Shown piece after piece: positions 28,350-36,652 of a DNA stretch of 64,000 nucleotides (its first letter is position 1; each line of letters opens with the position of its first letter). Under the pieces are notes generated by a model that saw nothing but the letters and a program-made list of their open reading frames with translations, was not told the origin of the DNA and made no database searches. A program made the translations under genes and the position numbers. Origin of the DNA: LMUY01 sp965199095 (GTDB lineage: Bacteria; Pseudomonadota; Alphaproteobacteria; Acetobacterales; Acetobacteraceae); the NCBI GenBank assembly GCA_965199095.1, contig CBDAQM010000005.1, positions 124,001 through 188,000 of the forward strand, read 5' to 3'.

Positions 28350-28449
28350 AGCACATGAGGCTGACCAGAGTGGTCAGCGCGCGCTAACCTATGGTCAGGC
28401 GAGCAGTTTTATCAGCCAGACCGTTCCGATCTGGCTGAAACTGCTCTAA
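28346..28449. repeat. Palindromic mini-element with 8-bp terminal inverted repeats
   Basis: About 104 bases bounded by TTAGAGCA and TGCTCTAA. Inside are an 8-bp hairpin (GCTGACCA, loop GAG, 28360-28378) and a long hairpin (28401-28446; GAGCAGTTT and CAGCCAGA pair with their complements across a 9-base loop, with TAT bulged). The left TIR supplies the TAG stop of the gene ending at 28349. It resembles the small non-coding palindromic elements common in alphaproteobacteria. No second copy in this window. Confidence 0.7.
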
Positions 28450-28458
28450 TCCCTCGCC

Positions 28459-29193
28459 ATGGATGCAATTCGGGTTGAGGGGCTGACGAAGCGCTACGGC
28501 GACGTCACGGCGGTGGAGGGGCTGTCCTTCCAGGTCGGGCGGGGCGAGACGCTGGGCCTGCTGGGCGGCAACGGCGCGGGCAAGACCACCACCATCGCCA
28601 TGCTGCTGGGGCTGCTGATCCCGTCCGCCGGCACGATCACCGTGCTGGGGCGCGACATGGCGCGCGACCGGTTCGCGGCGCTGGCGCGGATGAATTTCTC
28701 CTCGCCCTACGTGGCCCTGCCGGCCCGATTGTCGGTGGCCGAGAATTTGCGGGTCTACGGCCATCTCTACGGCGTGCGGAAGCTGGAGCGGCGCATCGCT
28801 GAACTGGCCGAGGAGCTGGAACTGACGCCGTTCCTGCACCGCCCGGCCGGGCAGCTCTCCGCCGGGCAGAAGACTCGCGTGGCGCTGGCCAAGTCGCTGA
28901 TCAACCGCCCGGACGTCCTGCTGCTGGACGAGCCGACCGCCAGCCTGGACCCGGACACCGGCGATTGGGTGCGCTCCTGGCTGGAGCGCTACCGCGCGGC
29001 AAGCGGCTGCTCCATCCTGCTGGCCAGCCACAATATGGCGGAGGTGGAGCGGCTGTGCTCCGACGTGCTGATGCTGAAGCAGGGCCGCGTGGTGGACCGC
29101 GGCACCCCAGCGGAGCTGCTCACGCGCTATGGCCGGGACGATCTGGAGGCAGTGTTCCTGGACATCGCGCGCAACCGGCGGCAGGCGGCATGA
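28459..29193 (+). CDS. ABC transporter ATP-binding protein
   Basis: 244-residue ATPase of an ABC-2 type exporter. Walker A LLGGNGAGKTTTI, signature LSAGQKTRVALAKSLINRPD (LSAGQ rather than LSGGQ), Walker B VLLLDEPTASLDPD, and the switch His in LLASHNMAEVERL. Similar to DrrA/NodI-like proteins. The stop overlaps the permease start by 4 bases (ATGA), so the two form one transporter. Cargo unknown. Confidence 0.9.
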   Translation: MDAIRVEGLTKRYGDVTAVEGLSFQVGRGETLGLLGGNGAGKTTTIAMLLGLLIPSAGTITVLGRDMARDRFAALARMNFSSPYVALPARLSVAENLRVYGHLYGVRKLERRIAELAEELELTPFLHRPAGQLSAGQKTRVALAKSLINRPDVLLLDEPTASLDPDTGDWVRSWLERYRAASGCSILLASHNMAEVERLCSDVLMLKQGRVVDRGTPAELLTRYGRDDLEAVFLDIARNRRQAA

Positions 29194-29987
29194 TGGCGGG
29201 GCGGCGCATCTGGGGGCTGATGTACCGTCATTTGGCGCTGTATCGCCGGTCCTGGCCGCGACTGCTGGAGCTGGCCTATTGGCCGACCCTGCAGATGCTG
29301 ATCTGGGGATTCACCGCGTCCTTCATCGCGACCCGCGCCAATGCCCCGGTCGCGGTTGCGGCCGGCACGCTGCTCGGTGGCGTCCTGCTGTGGGAGGTGG
29401 CGTTGCGCAGCCAAATGGGCGTGGCGCTGTCGTTCCTGGAGGAGGTTTGGTCCCGCAACCTCGCCCATGTCTTCGTCAGCCCGATGCGGCCGTGGGAGAT
29501 GGTGGCCGCCATGGTGGCCGTCTCCGTGCTGCGCATGGTGATCGGCGTGCTGCCGGCGATCCTGCTGGCCTGGGCGCTGTATGCGTTCGACCTGTTCGCC
29601 ATGGGGCCGGTCGTCGTCCTGTTCTTCCTCAACCTGATGATCATGGGCTGGTGGGTGTCGCTGGGCGTGCTGTCATTGATCCTGCGGCATGGCGCGGGGG
29701 CGGAGGCGCTGGCCTGGTCGGTGCTGTTCGGGCTGACGCCGTTTTCCGCCGTGTTCTACCCGGTGGCCGTGCTGCCGGCGGCGATCCGGCCCATCGCATT
29801 GGCCCTGCCGTCCTCGCACGTGTTCGAGGGGATGCGGGCGGCGCTGGCGAACGGCGTGGTGCGCTGGGACCATCTCGCCTGGGCATTCGGACTGAACATT
29901 GTGTGGATGGCGGCCGCGATCTGGGTGTTCGCCGGGCAGTTCCGCCACGCCAGGCAGGGCGGCGCCCTGTTGAACATCGGGGAATAA
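29190..29987 (+). CDS. ABC-2 type transporter permease
   Basis: 265-residue membrane partner of the upstream ATPase, with about six membrane segments (TLQMLIWGFTASFI, AVAAGTLLGGVLLWEVAL, VSVLRMVIGVLPAILLAWALY, GPVVVLFFLNLMIMGWWVSLGVLSLIL, FGLTPFSAVFYPVAVLP and the last near residue 245). The FGLTPFSAVFYPVAVLPAAIRPIALALPSSHVFEGMR block is the ABC-2 signature region. Start ATG at 29190, in the ATGA overlap. Confidence 0.88.
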   Translation: MMAGRRIWGLMYRHLALYRRSWPRLLELAYWPTLQMLIWGFTASFIATRANAPVAVAAGTLLGGVLLWEVALRSQMGVALSFLEEVWSRNLAHVFVSPMRPWEMVAAMVAVSVLRMVIGVLPAILLAWALYAFDLFAMGPVVVLFFLNLMIMGWWVSLGVLSLILRHGAGAEALAWSVLFGLTPFSAVFYPVAVLPAAIRPIALALPSSHVFEGMRAALANGVVRWDHLAWAFGLNIVWMAAAIWVFAGQFRHARQGGALLNIGE

Positions 29988-30611
29988 ATGGACGAGACAC
30001 GCTTCTGGCTGATCCGCCACGCGCTGGTGGAGGAGAATGCGCGGGCGATGCTGTACGGCACGATGGACGTGCCGCTCTGCCCGGACACGCTGGTGGCGCA
30101 GGCTGGGGCCTACCACACGCTGGCCGCCCGGCTGCCCAGACCGGCCTGGTGGGTGGCAAGCCCGCTCTCCCGCACGGTGCTGACGGCGGAGGCGCTGTTC
30201 CGCGCCGGCTACCCGGCGCAAGCCCTGGCGGTCGAGCCGGACATGATCGAGCAGAACCTCGGGGACTGGCAGGGCCTGCCCCATGCCCACCTGCCGGCCA
30301 GGCTGAGCCAGCCGGCCCATGCGTTCTGGCCGTTGGGCGGGGAGGAAGTGCCGCCCGGCGGGGAAAGCATGGCGCACGTCATCGTCCGCGTCGGCGCGGC
30401 GATGGAGCGGCTGGCGGCGGCGCATCGGGGCGAGGACGTCGTGATCGTCAGCCACGGTGGCGCCATCCGTGCCGCCGTGGCGCATGCGCTGGGGATCGGG
30501 GCCGACGCCGCACTGCATCTCTCGGTGCAGAACATCTCCCTGACCAAACTGGAGCACTCACCGCTGGGCTGGCGCGTGGTGTCCGTCAACGAGGTGTGCG
30601 GCGCGGAGTAG
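29988..30611 (+). CDS. Histidine phosphatase family protein
   Basis: 207-residue phosphoglycerate-mutase-like phosphatase. The catalytic RH is at R10-H11 (FWLIRHALVEEN), the second Arg in ASPLSRTVLTAEAL, the acid in EQNLGDWQG and the second catalytic His in VIVSHGGAIRAA. The ATG follows the permease stop directly, so it is probably in the ABC operon. The substrate may be a small phosphorylated metabolite such as alpha-ribazole phosphate, but no cobalamin genes are nearby. Confidence 0.88.
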   Translation: MDETRFWLIRHALVEENARAMLYGTMDVPLCPDTLVAQAGAYHTLAARLPRPAWWVASPLSRTVLTAEALFRAGYPAQALAVEPDMIEQNLGDWQGLPHAHLPARLSQPAHAFWPLGGEEVPPGGESMAHVIVRVGAAMERLAAAHRGEDVVIVSHGGAIRAAVAHALGIGADAALHLSVQNISLTKLEHSPLGWRVVSVNEVCGAE

Positions 30612-30617
30612 CCGCCC

Positions 30618-31433
30618 ATGCTGGCCCCCCTGCTGGAGCATTGGCGGGAGCGTCCGCAGCGCACCTGGTCTGTCGTCATCACCGTGTTCGGCGATGCGAT
30701 CGTGCCGCGCGGCGGGTCGGTGTGGCTGGCGACCCTGCTGGCGCTGTTCGACGCCATGGGGATCGATGGCGGGGCAGTGCGGACGGCGATGTCGCGCCTG
30801 GTGGCGGATGGCTGGACGGAGCGGCGCCGGGTGGGCCGCAACAGCCGCTACCAACTGGCGGAAAAGGGCCGCGACACCTTCGCCGCCGCCGCCAAGGTGA
30901 TCTACGCCGGCGCGCCGCCCGCGTGGGACGGGCGGTTCCGGCTGGTGCTGCACCCGGTCGACCGGCCCCGTTTGGTGGCGGCCGGCTATGGCGAGGCCGC
31001 GCCCGGGCTGTGGGTCGCCGCCGGACCCGTGACGGCGCCGGACGAGCCGATCACGCTGGACGCCAAGGTCGACGCTGACGCTGCGCGGCTGTTGGCCGCC
31101 CGCGCCTGGCCGCTCGACCGGCTTGCAGCGTCCTTCGCCCGGTTCAACGCGGCGTTTGCCCATGTGCCGGATTGGCGCGGCCCGGCGCCGCTGGACGCGA
31201 TGGTCGCGCGCACGCTGCTGATCCATGAATACCGCCGCATCGTGCTGCACGCGCCGGACTTGCCAGCGGCGATCCTGCCGCCCGACTGGCCCGGTGCCAC
31301 GGCGCGACGCCTGTGCCGCGCCGCCTACGCGGCCGTGCTGCCGGGGTCCGAACGCTGGCTGGACAGCCAGGCGCTGCCTCCCCCCAACACGCTAGCGGAC
31401 CGCTTCCACTCAGATGTTACCGAAATCCCTTGA
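30618..31433 (+). CDS. paaX: PaaX-type transcriptional repressor of phenylacetate degradation
   Basis: 271 residues. N-terminal winged helix (WSVVITVFGDAIVPRGGSVWLATLLALFDAMGIDGGAVRTAMSRLVADGWTERRRVGRNSRYQL), the central PaaX domain (WDGRFRLVLHP) and the C-terminal PaaX_C helices. In the known system it represses paa genes until phenylacetyl-CoA binds. It lies directly upstream of paaABCDE in the same direction, and its stop codon overlaps the -35 box of the paaA promoter. Start ATG at 30618, 6 bases after the phosphatase stop. Confidence 0.92.
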   Translation: MLAPLLEHWRERPQRTWSVVITVFGDAIVPRGGSVWLATLLALFDAMGIDGGAVRTAMSRLVADGWTERRRVGRNSRYQLAEKGRDTFAAAAKVIYAGAPPAWDGRFRLVLHPVDRPRLVAAGYGEAAPGLWVAAGPVTAPDEPITLDAKVDADAARLLAARAWPLDRLAASFARFNAAFAHVPDWRGPAPLDAMVARTLLIHEYRRIVLHAPDLPAAILPPDWPGATARRLCRAAYAAVLPGSERWLDSQALPPPNTLADRFHSDVTEIP

Positions 31434-31465
31434 ACGCCTCGCCGTTTGTGATATAAAGAGTTCAA
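31430..31465 (+). promoter_or_regulatory. paaA promoter with flanking inverted repeat (candidate PaaX operator)
   Basis: TTGAAC (31430-31435), 16 bases, TATAAA (31452-31457) make a good sigma-70-type promoter about 80 bases before paaA. The -35 hexamer is also the left arm of an inverted repeat whose right arm is GTTCAA (31460-31465), 24 bases away. A second symmetry, GTTTG (31444-31448) and CAAAC (31463-31467), lies inside. A repressor on both arms would cover the core promoter. Confidence 0.55.
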
Positions 31466-31537
31466 ACAGGTGTCCAGAGGACGACCGTCGTCTGGTGGGG
31501 ACAGGGGCAAAGCCCCTGGGCAGGGGAGGCAACCCGG

Positions 31538-32515
31538 ATGTATACGCAGGCACTGAACGCCGCCGACAAAATCCGCAGCACCGAGGATCCAGACCAGCTC
31601 GCCCGCTTCCAGGCCCGCATCGACGCGGAAGACCGGATCGAGCCGAATGACTGGATGCCCGCCGCCTATCGCCGCACGCTGACCCGGCAGATCAGCCAGC
31701 ACGCGCACAGCGAGATCGTCGGCCAGTTGCCGGAGGGCAATTGGCTGACCCGCGCCCCGTCGCTACGCCGCAAGGCCGCGCTGCTGGCCAAGGTGCAGGA
31801 TGAGTGCGGGCATGGCCTGTATCTCTACGCCGCGGCGGAGACGCTCGGCACCAGCCGGGAGGCGCTGGTGGACGGGCTGCTGGAGGGCAAGGCCAAGTAT
31901 TCCTCCATCTTCAACTATCCGACGCTGACCTGGGCCGATATCGGCGCGGTCGGCTGGCTGGTCGACGGGGCGGCGATCATGAACCAGATCCCGCTGTGCC
32001 GCTGCTCCTACGGTCCGTATGCCCGGGCAATGATCCGCGTGTGCAAGGAGGAGAGCTTCCACCAGCGCCAAGGCTACGAGATCATGCTGACCCTGTGCGC
32101 CGGCACGCCGGAGCAGAAGGCGATGGCGCAGGATGCGCTGGACCGCTGGTGGTGGCCGTGCCTGATGATGTTCGGCCCGCCGGATGGCGAGAGCCAGCAT
32201 TCCGACCAATCCACCGCCTGGAAGATCAAGCGGTTCAGCAACGACGAGCTGCGGCAGAAATTCGTCGATGCCACGGTGCCGCAGGCACAGAAGCTGGGCC
32301 TGGCCCTCCCGGACGCGGCGATGACGCAGGACGCCGACGGCCATTGGCATCACGGCCCGATCGATTGGGAGGAGTTCCGCCAGGTGCTGGCCGGCAACGG
32401 CCCGTGCAACCGGGAGCGCCTGGCCACCCGCCGCCGCAGCCACGCCGAGGGCGACTGGGTGCGCGAGGCCGCCGCCGCCCATGCCGCGAAGCGGGCGCTG
32501 AAGCAGGCGGCGTAG
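31538..32515 (+). CDS. paaA: 1,2-phenylacetyl-CoA epoxidase catalytic subunit PaaA
   Basis: 325-residue di-iron oxygenase subunit that epoxidises the ring of phenylacetyl-CoA with O2 in the cytoplasm. The iron ligands are visible in the ferritin-like bundle: LLAKVQDECGHGLYLY (ExxH) and RVCKEESFHQRQGYE (ExxxH). YSSIFNYPTLTWADIG is a typical PaaA block. First gene of paaABCDE; paaB starts at the base after its stop. Confidence 0.97.
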   Translation: MYTQALNAADKIRSTEDPDQLARFQARIDAEDRIEPNDWMPAAYRRTLTRQISQHAHSEIVGQLPEGNWLTRAPSLRRKAALLAKVQDECGHGLYLYAAAETLGTSREALVDGLLEGKAKYSSIFNYPTLTWADIGAVGWLVDGAAIMNQIPLCRCSYGPYARAMIRVCKEESFHQRQGYEIMLTLCAGTPEQKAMAQDALDRWWWPCLMMFGPPDGESQHSDQSTAWKIKRFSNDELRQKFVDATVPQAQKLGLALPDAAMTQDADGHWHHGPIDWEEFRQVLAGNGPCNRERLATRRRSHAEGDWVREAAAAHAAKRALKQAA

Positions 32516-32803
32516 ATGGCCACGCCCGACACCGCACTGTGGGAGGTATTCATCCGCAGCCGCAACGGGTTGGCGCACAAGCATGTCGGCTCGCTGCACG
32601 CCGCGGACGCCACCATGGCGCTGCAGGCCGCCCGGGACGTCTACACGCGGCGCGGCGAAGGCTTGTCTATCTGGGTGGTGCCGTCCGCCGCCATCACCGC
32701 CAGCGACCCGGCCGACAAGGCCATGCTGTTCGAGCCGGCCGAGAGCAAGGTCTACCGCCACCCGACCTTCTACGAGGTGCCGGACGACGTCGGTCACATG
32801 TGA
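32516..32803 (+). CDS. paaB: Phenylacetyl-CoA epoxidase subunit PaaB
   Basis: 95-residue small subunit that bridges PaaAC heterodimers. It begins DTALWEVFIRSRNGLAHKHVGSLHAADATMALQAARDVYTRRGEG; the protein matches the family along its full length. It abuts paaA and shares one base with the paaC start. Confidence 0.96.
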   Translation: MATPDTALWEVFIRSRNGLAHKHVGSLHAADATMALQAARDVYTRRGEGLSIWVVPSAAITASDPADKAMLFEPAESKVYRHPTFYEVPDDVGHM

Positions 32804-33564
32804 TGGGCACGTCGATCCAGGTGCACGAGACGCCGCTGGTGCTCTACACGCTGCGCCGGGCAGACGACGCGCTGGTGCTGGGCCATCGCCTGTCGGAATG
32901 GTGCGGGCATGCGCCGTCGCTGGAAGAAGACATGGCGCTGGCCAATATCGGCCTGGATTTGCTGGGCCAGGCCCGCTCGCTGTACGCCTACGCGGCCGAG
33001 GTGGAGGCCGCCGGGCATGACGAGGACGGCTTCGCGTACCTGCGCGACGCGCCGCAATACCGCAACCTGCTGCTGCTGGAGCAGCCGAACGGCGATTTCG
33101 GCCACACGATCGTGCGGCAATTCTTCTACTCCGCCTTCGCGGATCCGTATTGGCGCGCGATGGTGCAGTCGTCCGACGCGACGCTCGCCGCTGTCGCAGC
33201 CAAGAGCGAGAAGGAAAGCGCCTACCATCTGCGCCACAGCAGCGAGTGGATGATCCGGCTGGGCGACGGCACGGCGGAAAGCCACCGCCGGGTGCAGGCG
33301 GCGGTGGACGCGCTGTGGCCGTATACGGGTGAGATGTTCGAGGCGGATGACAGCGCCCTGTCTGGCATCGCCGCCGACGCATCCGCCTTGCATGCGGTGT
33401 GGCAGAAGACGGTCGCCGACATCCTCAGCCAAGCGACGCTGGCGCTGCCGACGGGCAGTTGGATGCATCGCGGCGGGCGCAGCGGGCGGCACAGCGAACA
33501 TCTCGGCCCCATGCTGTCCGTCATGCAGCATTTGCAGCGGACGTTCCCGGGCGCCACCTGGTGA
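32803..33564 (+). CDS. paaC: Phenylacetyl-CoA epoxidase structural subunit PaaC
   Basis: 253-residue ferritin-like partner of PaaA without the full metal site. Landmarks: LVLGHRLSEWCGHAPSLEEDMALANIGLDLLGQARSLYAYAAEVE, GDFGHTIVRQFFYSAF, AAKSEKESAYHLRHSSEWMIRLGDGTAESH and the C-terminal GRSGRHSEHLGPMLSVMQHLQRTFPGA. The ATG is taken from the TGATG junction with paaB. Confidence 0.95.
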   Translation: MGTSIQVHETPLVLYTLRRADDALVLGHRLSEWCGHAPSLEEDMALANIGLDLLGQARSLYAYAAEVEAAGHDEDGFAYLRDAPQYRNLLLLEQPNGDFGHTIVRQFFYSAFADPYWRAMVQSSDATLAAVAAKSEKESAYHLRHSSEWMIRLGDGTAESHRRVQAAVDALWPYTGEMFEADDSALSGIAADASALHAVWQKTVADILSQATLALPTGSWMHRGGRSGRHSEHLGPMLSVMQHLQRTFPGATW

Positions 33565-34043
33565 GCGACTTGCTGGCACGGGCGCGCCTGGCGGCGGAGA
33601 CGGTGGTGGACCCGGAAATCCCGGTGCTGACCATCGCCGACCTGGGCGTGTTGCGCGACGTGCACATGGCGGGCGACACGGTGGAAGTTACCATCACCCC
33701 CACCTATTCCGGCTGCCCGGCGATGAACATGATCGCGGTGGAGATCGGCCTGGCCTTGGACCGCGTCGGCATCCCGGATGCGCGGGTCCGGACGGTGCTG
33801 TCCCCGGCCTGGACCACGGATTGGCTGACGGATGACGGCCGCCGCAAGCTGACGGAGTACGGCATCGCCCCGCCCGTGCCCGGCAGCGGCCGGCGCGCGC
33901 TGTTTGGCGAGCAGGCGGTGACGTGCCCGCGCTGCGGCTCCCACGACACACGGCAGTTGGCGGAGTTCGCCTCCACGTCGTGCAAGGCATTGTGGCAGTG
34001 CCAGGCGTGCCGCGAGCCGTTCGATTACTTCAAGTGCCATTGA
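33561..34043 (+). CDS. paaD: PaaD Fe-S cluster maturation protein
   Basis: 160 residues. MIP18/DUF59-like N-terminal part (ETVVDPEIPVLTIADLGVLRDVHMAGDTVEVTITPTYSGCPAMNMI) and a C-terminal zinc-ribbon-like region (TCPRCGS...SCKALWQCQACREPFDYFKCH). Thought to assemble the iron centre of the epoxidase system. GTG start in a 4-base overlap with paaC. Its TGA overlaps the ATG of paaE by one base. Confidence 0.93.
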   Translation: MSDLLARARLAAETVVDPEIPVLTIADLGVLRDVHMAGDTVEVTITPTYSGCPAMNMIAVEIGLALDRVGIPDARVRTVLSPAWTTDWLTDDGRRKLTEYGIAPPVPGSGRRALFGEQAVTCPRCGSHDTRQLAEFASTSCKALWQCQACREPFDYFKCH

Positions 34044-35221
34044 TGGGGGCGTTGGACCCTCACCCCGGTCCTCTCCAAGAGGGAGACGAACCCGCGACCT
34101 CCATCAAAAAGCCCTCTCCCTCTGGGAGAGGGTTGGGTGAGGGTGCCGCCCGCACCCCCCGCTTCCACACCCTCCACGTCGCCAACGTCCGCCGAGAAAC
34201 TGCCGACGCCGTCTCCGTCGCGTTCGACATCCCGCCCGACTTAGCGAAGTCCTACGCCTTCAACCCCGGCCAATACCTCACTTTGCGCGCCACGGTCGCC
34301 GGGGACGACATCCGCCGCTCCTACTCCATCTGCTCCGGCCCGGATGACGGGGAACTCCGCATCGCGGTGAAGCGGGTCGATGGCGGCGCCTTCTCCACTT
34401 GGGCGAACGAAACGCTGGCGCCCGGCCACGCCGTGCAGGTGATGACGCCCACCGGCCGCTTCGGCATCTCCTACGAGCCGGAGGCCGCCCGCATCCATGT
34501 CGGCCTGGCCGCCGGGTCGGGCATCACGCCCATCCTCTCGCTCGCCCGCGGCATCCTGGCGCGCGAGCCACGCAGCCAGTTCTTCCTGTTCTACGGCAAT
34601 CAATCCGTGCGCGGCATGCTGTTCCGTGAGGCGCTGGAGGAATTGAAGGACCGGTTCCTCGGCCGCTTTTCCGTGTTCCACGTGCTGAGCCAGGAGGAAC
34701 AAGACATTCCTATCCTGCACGGCCGGCTGGATGCCGACCGCGTGCGCCTGCTGCTGCGCCATATCGTGCCCGCACAACGCATCGACCACGTCTTCCTCTG
34801 CGGCCCCGCCGGCATGATCGACGCGGTGGAACCGGTGCTGGGGCAGCTCGGCGTCCTCCCCGACCGCATCCATGTCGAGCGGTTCGTGTCGGCCACCGGC
34901 GGTATCCCCCGCCCGCGTCCCACCGCGCCCAGTGCCCCGTCCACCCACGTTGCAAGCCTGGTGGTGGATGGCAACCGCCGCGACATGCCGGTGGCGGAGG
35001 GAGAAAGCGTGCTGGACGCCGCCTTGCGCGCCGGCATGGACCTGCCCTTCGCCTGCAAAGGCGGCATGTGCAGCACCTGCCGCGCCCGGGTCGTCGAGGG
35101 CGCGGTGACCATGGCCGTCAACTACTCGCTGGAACCGTGGGAGCTTGAAGCCGGCTTCGTGCTCACCTGCCAGGCACATCCAACGACGCCCAGGGTGGTC
35201 ATCGACTACGACGCAGTGTGA
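34043..35221 (+). CDS. paaE: Phenylacetyl-CoA epoxidase reductase PaaE with repeat-derived N-terminus
   Basis: 392-residue NADPH-FAD-[2Fe-2S] reductase that feeds electrons to PaaAC. FAD domain: YSICSGPDDGELRIAVKRVDGGAFSTW. NAD(P) domain: VGLAAGSGITPILSLARGIL and CGPAGMIDAVE. Plant-type ferredoxin domain ligands: C338, C343, C346, C376. Family similarity starts only at about residue 40 (RFHTLHVANVRRET). Residues 5-36 are encoded by the palindromic repeat at 34056-34145, which is in frame and stop-free, so the protein carries roughly 35 extra residues compared with usual PaaE. The ATG sits at the overlap with paaD, as expected for the ancestral gene. Confidence 0.93.
   Translation: MGALDPHPGPLQEGDEPATSIKKPSPSGRGLGEGAARTPRFHTLHVANVRRETADAVSVAFDIPPDLAKSYAFNPGQYLTLRATVAGDDIRRSYSICSGPDDGELRIAVKRVDGGAFSTWANETLAPGHAVQVMTPTGRFGISYEPEAARIHVGLAAGSGITPILSLARGILAREPRSQFFLFYGNQSVRGMLFREALEELKDRFLGRFSVFHVLSQEEQDIPILHGRLDADRVRLLLRHIVPAQRIDHVFLCGPAGMIDAVEPVLGQLGVLPDRIHVERFVSATGGIPRPRPTAPSAPSTHVASLVVDGNRRDMPVAEGESVLDAALRAGMDLPFACKGGMCSTCRARVVEGAVTMAVNYSLEPWELEAGFVLTCQAHPTTPRVVIDYDAV
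34056..34145 (+). repeat. CCTCACCC/GGGTGAGGG palindromic repeat inside paaE
   Basis: About 90 bases with outer arms ACCCTCACCCC and GGGTGAGGGT and an inner hairpin CCCTCTCCC...GGGAGAGGG. In the paaE frame it encodes PHPGPLQEG...PSPSGRGLGEG. Same family as 42520-42553 and 57102-57161. Confidence 0.88.
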
Positions 35222-35251
35222 ACTGATCCCCGGCGAGTCGGGGGTGGGTGC

Positions 35252-36478
35252 ATGCGCGGTCTGGTCGGCTGGGTGGCGTTGCTTGTCCTCGCCTGGGCGT
35301 TCAGCGAAGACCGGCGCCGCATCCCCTGGCGGGTGGTGGCCGGCGGGATCGTGCTGCAGGTGGCGCTCGCCGCGCTGCTGATCGATGTGGCGCCGGCGCG
35401 CGCCGCGGTGCTGCTGCTGGACCATTTGGCCGACGCGCTGCAACGCGCCACCGATGACGGCACCGCCTTCCTGTTCGGCTATCTCGGCGGCGGCGCGCTG
35501 CCGTTCGCGGAAATCCGGCCCGACGCCAGCCTGATCATCGCCTTCAAGATCCTGCCGTTGGTGCTGGTGATCAGCGCGCTCGGCTCGCTGCTGTTCCACT
35601 GGGGCGTGTTGCAGCGGATCACCGGCGCGTTCGCGTTCCTGCTGCGGCGGGTGCTGGGCATCGACGGCCCGCTGGCCCTGGCCGCCGCCATCCACATCTT
35701 CGTCGGCAATATCGAGGCGCCGTTGCTGATCCGCCCCTATTTGCTCGGCATGCAGCGGGGCGAGCTGTTCGCGGTGATGGGCTGCGGCATGGCGGGCATC
35801 GCGGGGACGGTCATGGTGATCTACGGCGCCATCCTGGGCCCGGTGATCCCCAACGCGCTCGGCACCATCATCGTCGCCGCCGTGATCAGCACCCCCGCAG
35901 CGCTGGCGGTGTCTGCCCTGATGGTGCCGTTCGCACCGGCCACGCAATCCACCCCGGCCACGGTGGCGCGCGACCCCGCGCTGGGCAGCCTGGACGCGCT
36001 GGTGCGCGGCACGGCGGACGGGATCGGCCCTTTGGTGGGCATCACCACGACGTTGCTGGTGGCCGTGGCGCTGGTGAGCCTGCTGAACCAGATGCTGGCC
36101 CTGCTGCCGGGCGGCTGGACGCTGGAGGCGCTGTTCGCCCTGCCCTTCCGCCCGGTGCTGTGGCTGATCGGCGTGCCCTGGGCGGAGACCGGCGCGGCCG
36201 GGTTGCTGATGGGGACGAAGACGGTGCTCAACGAGTTCGTCGCCTACCTGCACCTCGCCAGCCTGCCGCCGGACGCGCTTAGCCCGCGCTCCCGCCTGAT
36301 CATGACCTACGCCCTATGCGGCTTCGCCAATTTCGGCAGCCTCGGCATCGTGGTGGGCGGCATGGGCGCGATGGTGCCGGAGCGCCGGGCGGAGATCACC
36401 GTGCTTGGCTTGCGGTCGCTGGTATCCGGCACGATCGCCACATGCATGAGCGGCGCGCTCGCGGGCGTGCTGACGTAA
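35252..36478 (+). CDS. Concentrative nucleoside transporter (CNT/NupC family)
   Basis: 408-residue ion-coupled nucleoside importer with about eight to ten membrane segments. Family blocks are GTAFLFGYLGGG, IIAFKILPLVLVISALGSLLFHWGVLQ, IFVGNIEAPLLIRPYL, GTVMVIYGAIL, GTKTVLNEFVAYLHL and ALCGFANFGSLGIVVGGMGAMVPERR. It starts 30 bases after paaE and may be read through from the paa operon, though no functional link is known. Some CNT-like proteins have other substrates. Confidence 0.9.
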   Translation: MRGLVGWVALLVLAWAFSEDRRRIPWRVVAGGIVLQVALAALLIDVAPARAAVLLLDHLADALQRATDDGTAFLFGYLGGGALPFAEIRPDASLIIAFKILPLVLVISALGSLLFHWGVLQRITGAFAFLLRRVLGIDGPLALAAAIHIFVGNIEAPLLIRPYLLGMQRGELFAVMGCGMAGIAGTVMVIYGAILGPVIPNALGTIIVAAVISTPAALAVSALMVPFAPATQSTPATVARDPALGSLDALVRGTADGIGPLVGITTTLLVAVALVSLLNQMLALLPGGWTLEALFALPFRPVLWLIGVPWAETGAAGLLMGTKTVLNEFVAYLHLASLPPDALSPRSRLIMTYALCGFANFGSLGIVVGGMGAMVPERRAEITVLGLRSLVSGTIATCMSGALAGVLT

Positions 36479-36521
36479 GTTATGCCGGATTTGGTGGAAA
36501 GCGGTCATTCACTCTGAGCGA

Positions 36522-36605
36522 GTAGGGTGGGACGCGCTATGGCGTCCCACCGGCTTGGCGGCGTGTTTTGTCGTTGGTGGGACGCCAAAGCGCGTCCCAC
36601 CCTAC
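36522..36605. repeat. GTAGGG-family palindromic repeat, two-armed
   Basis: Two 30-base arms (36522-36551 and 36576-36605) in inverted orientation, 24-base spacer. Each arm runs from GTAGGGTGGGACGCGC to GCGTCCCACC; the arms differ at one position. Same architecture as 20976-21050 with a different core. It fills the gap between the convergent CNT and CBS genes and could act as a bidirectional transcription end. Confidence 0.85.
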
Positions 36606-36652
36606 GGGGAGCGCTCCCCTCGGTCAGCTTTGCCGTCGTCGGAGCTACCGGA

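Noticed and set aside
31538..35221. A complete phenylacetate degradation operon
   Set aside because: Only the epoxidase genes paaABCDE and paaX are here. The ligase paaK, isomerase paaG, hydrolase paaZ and the beta-oxidation genes are not in the window.
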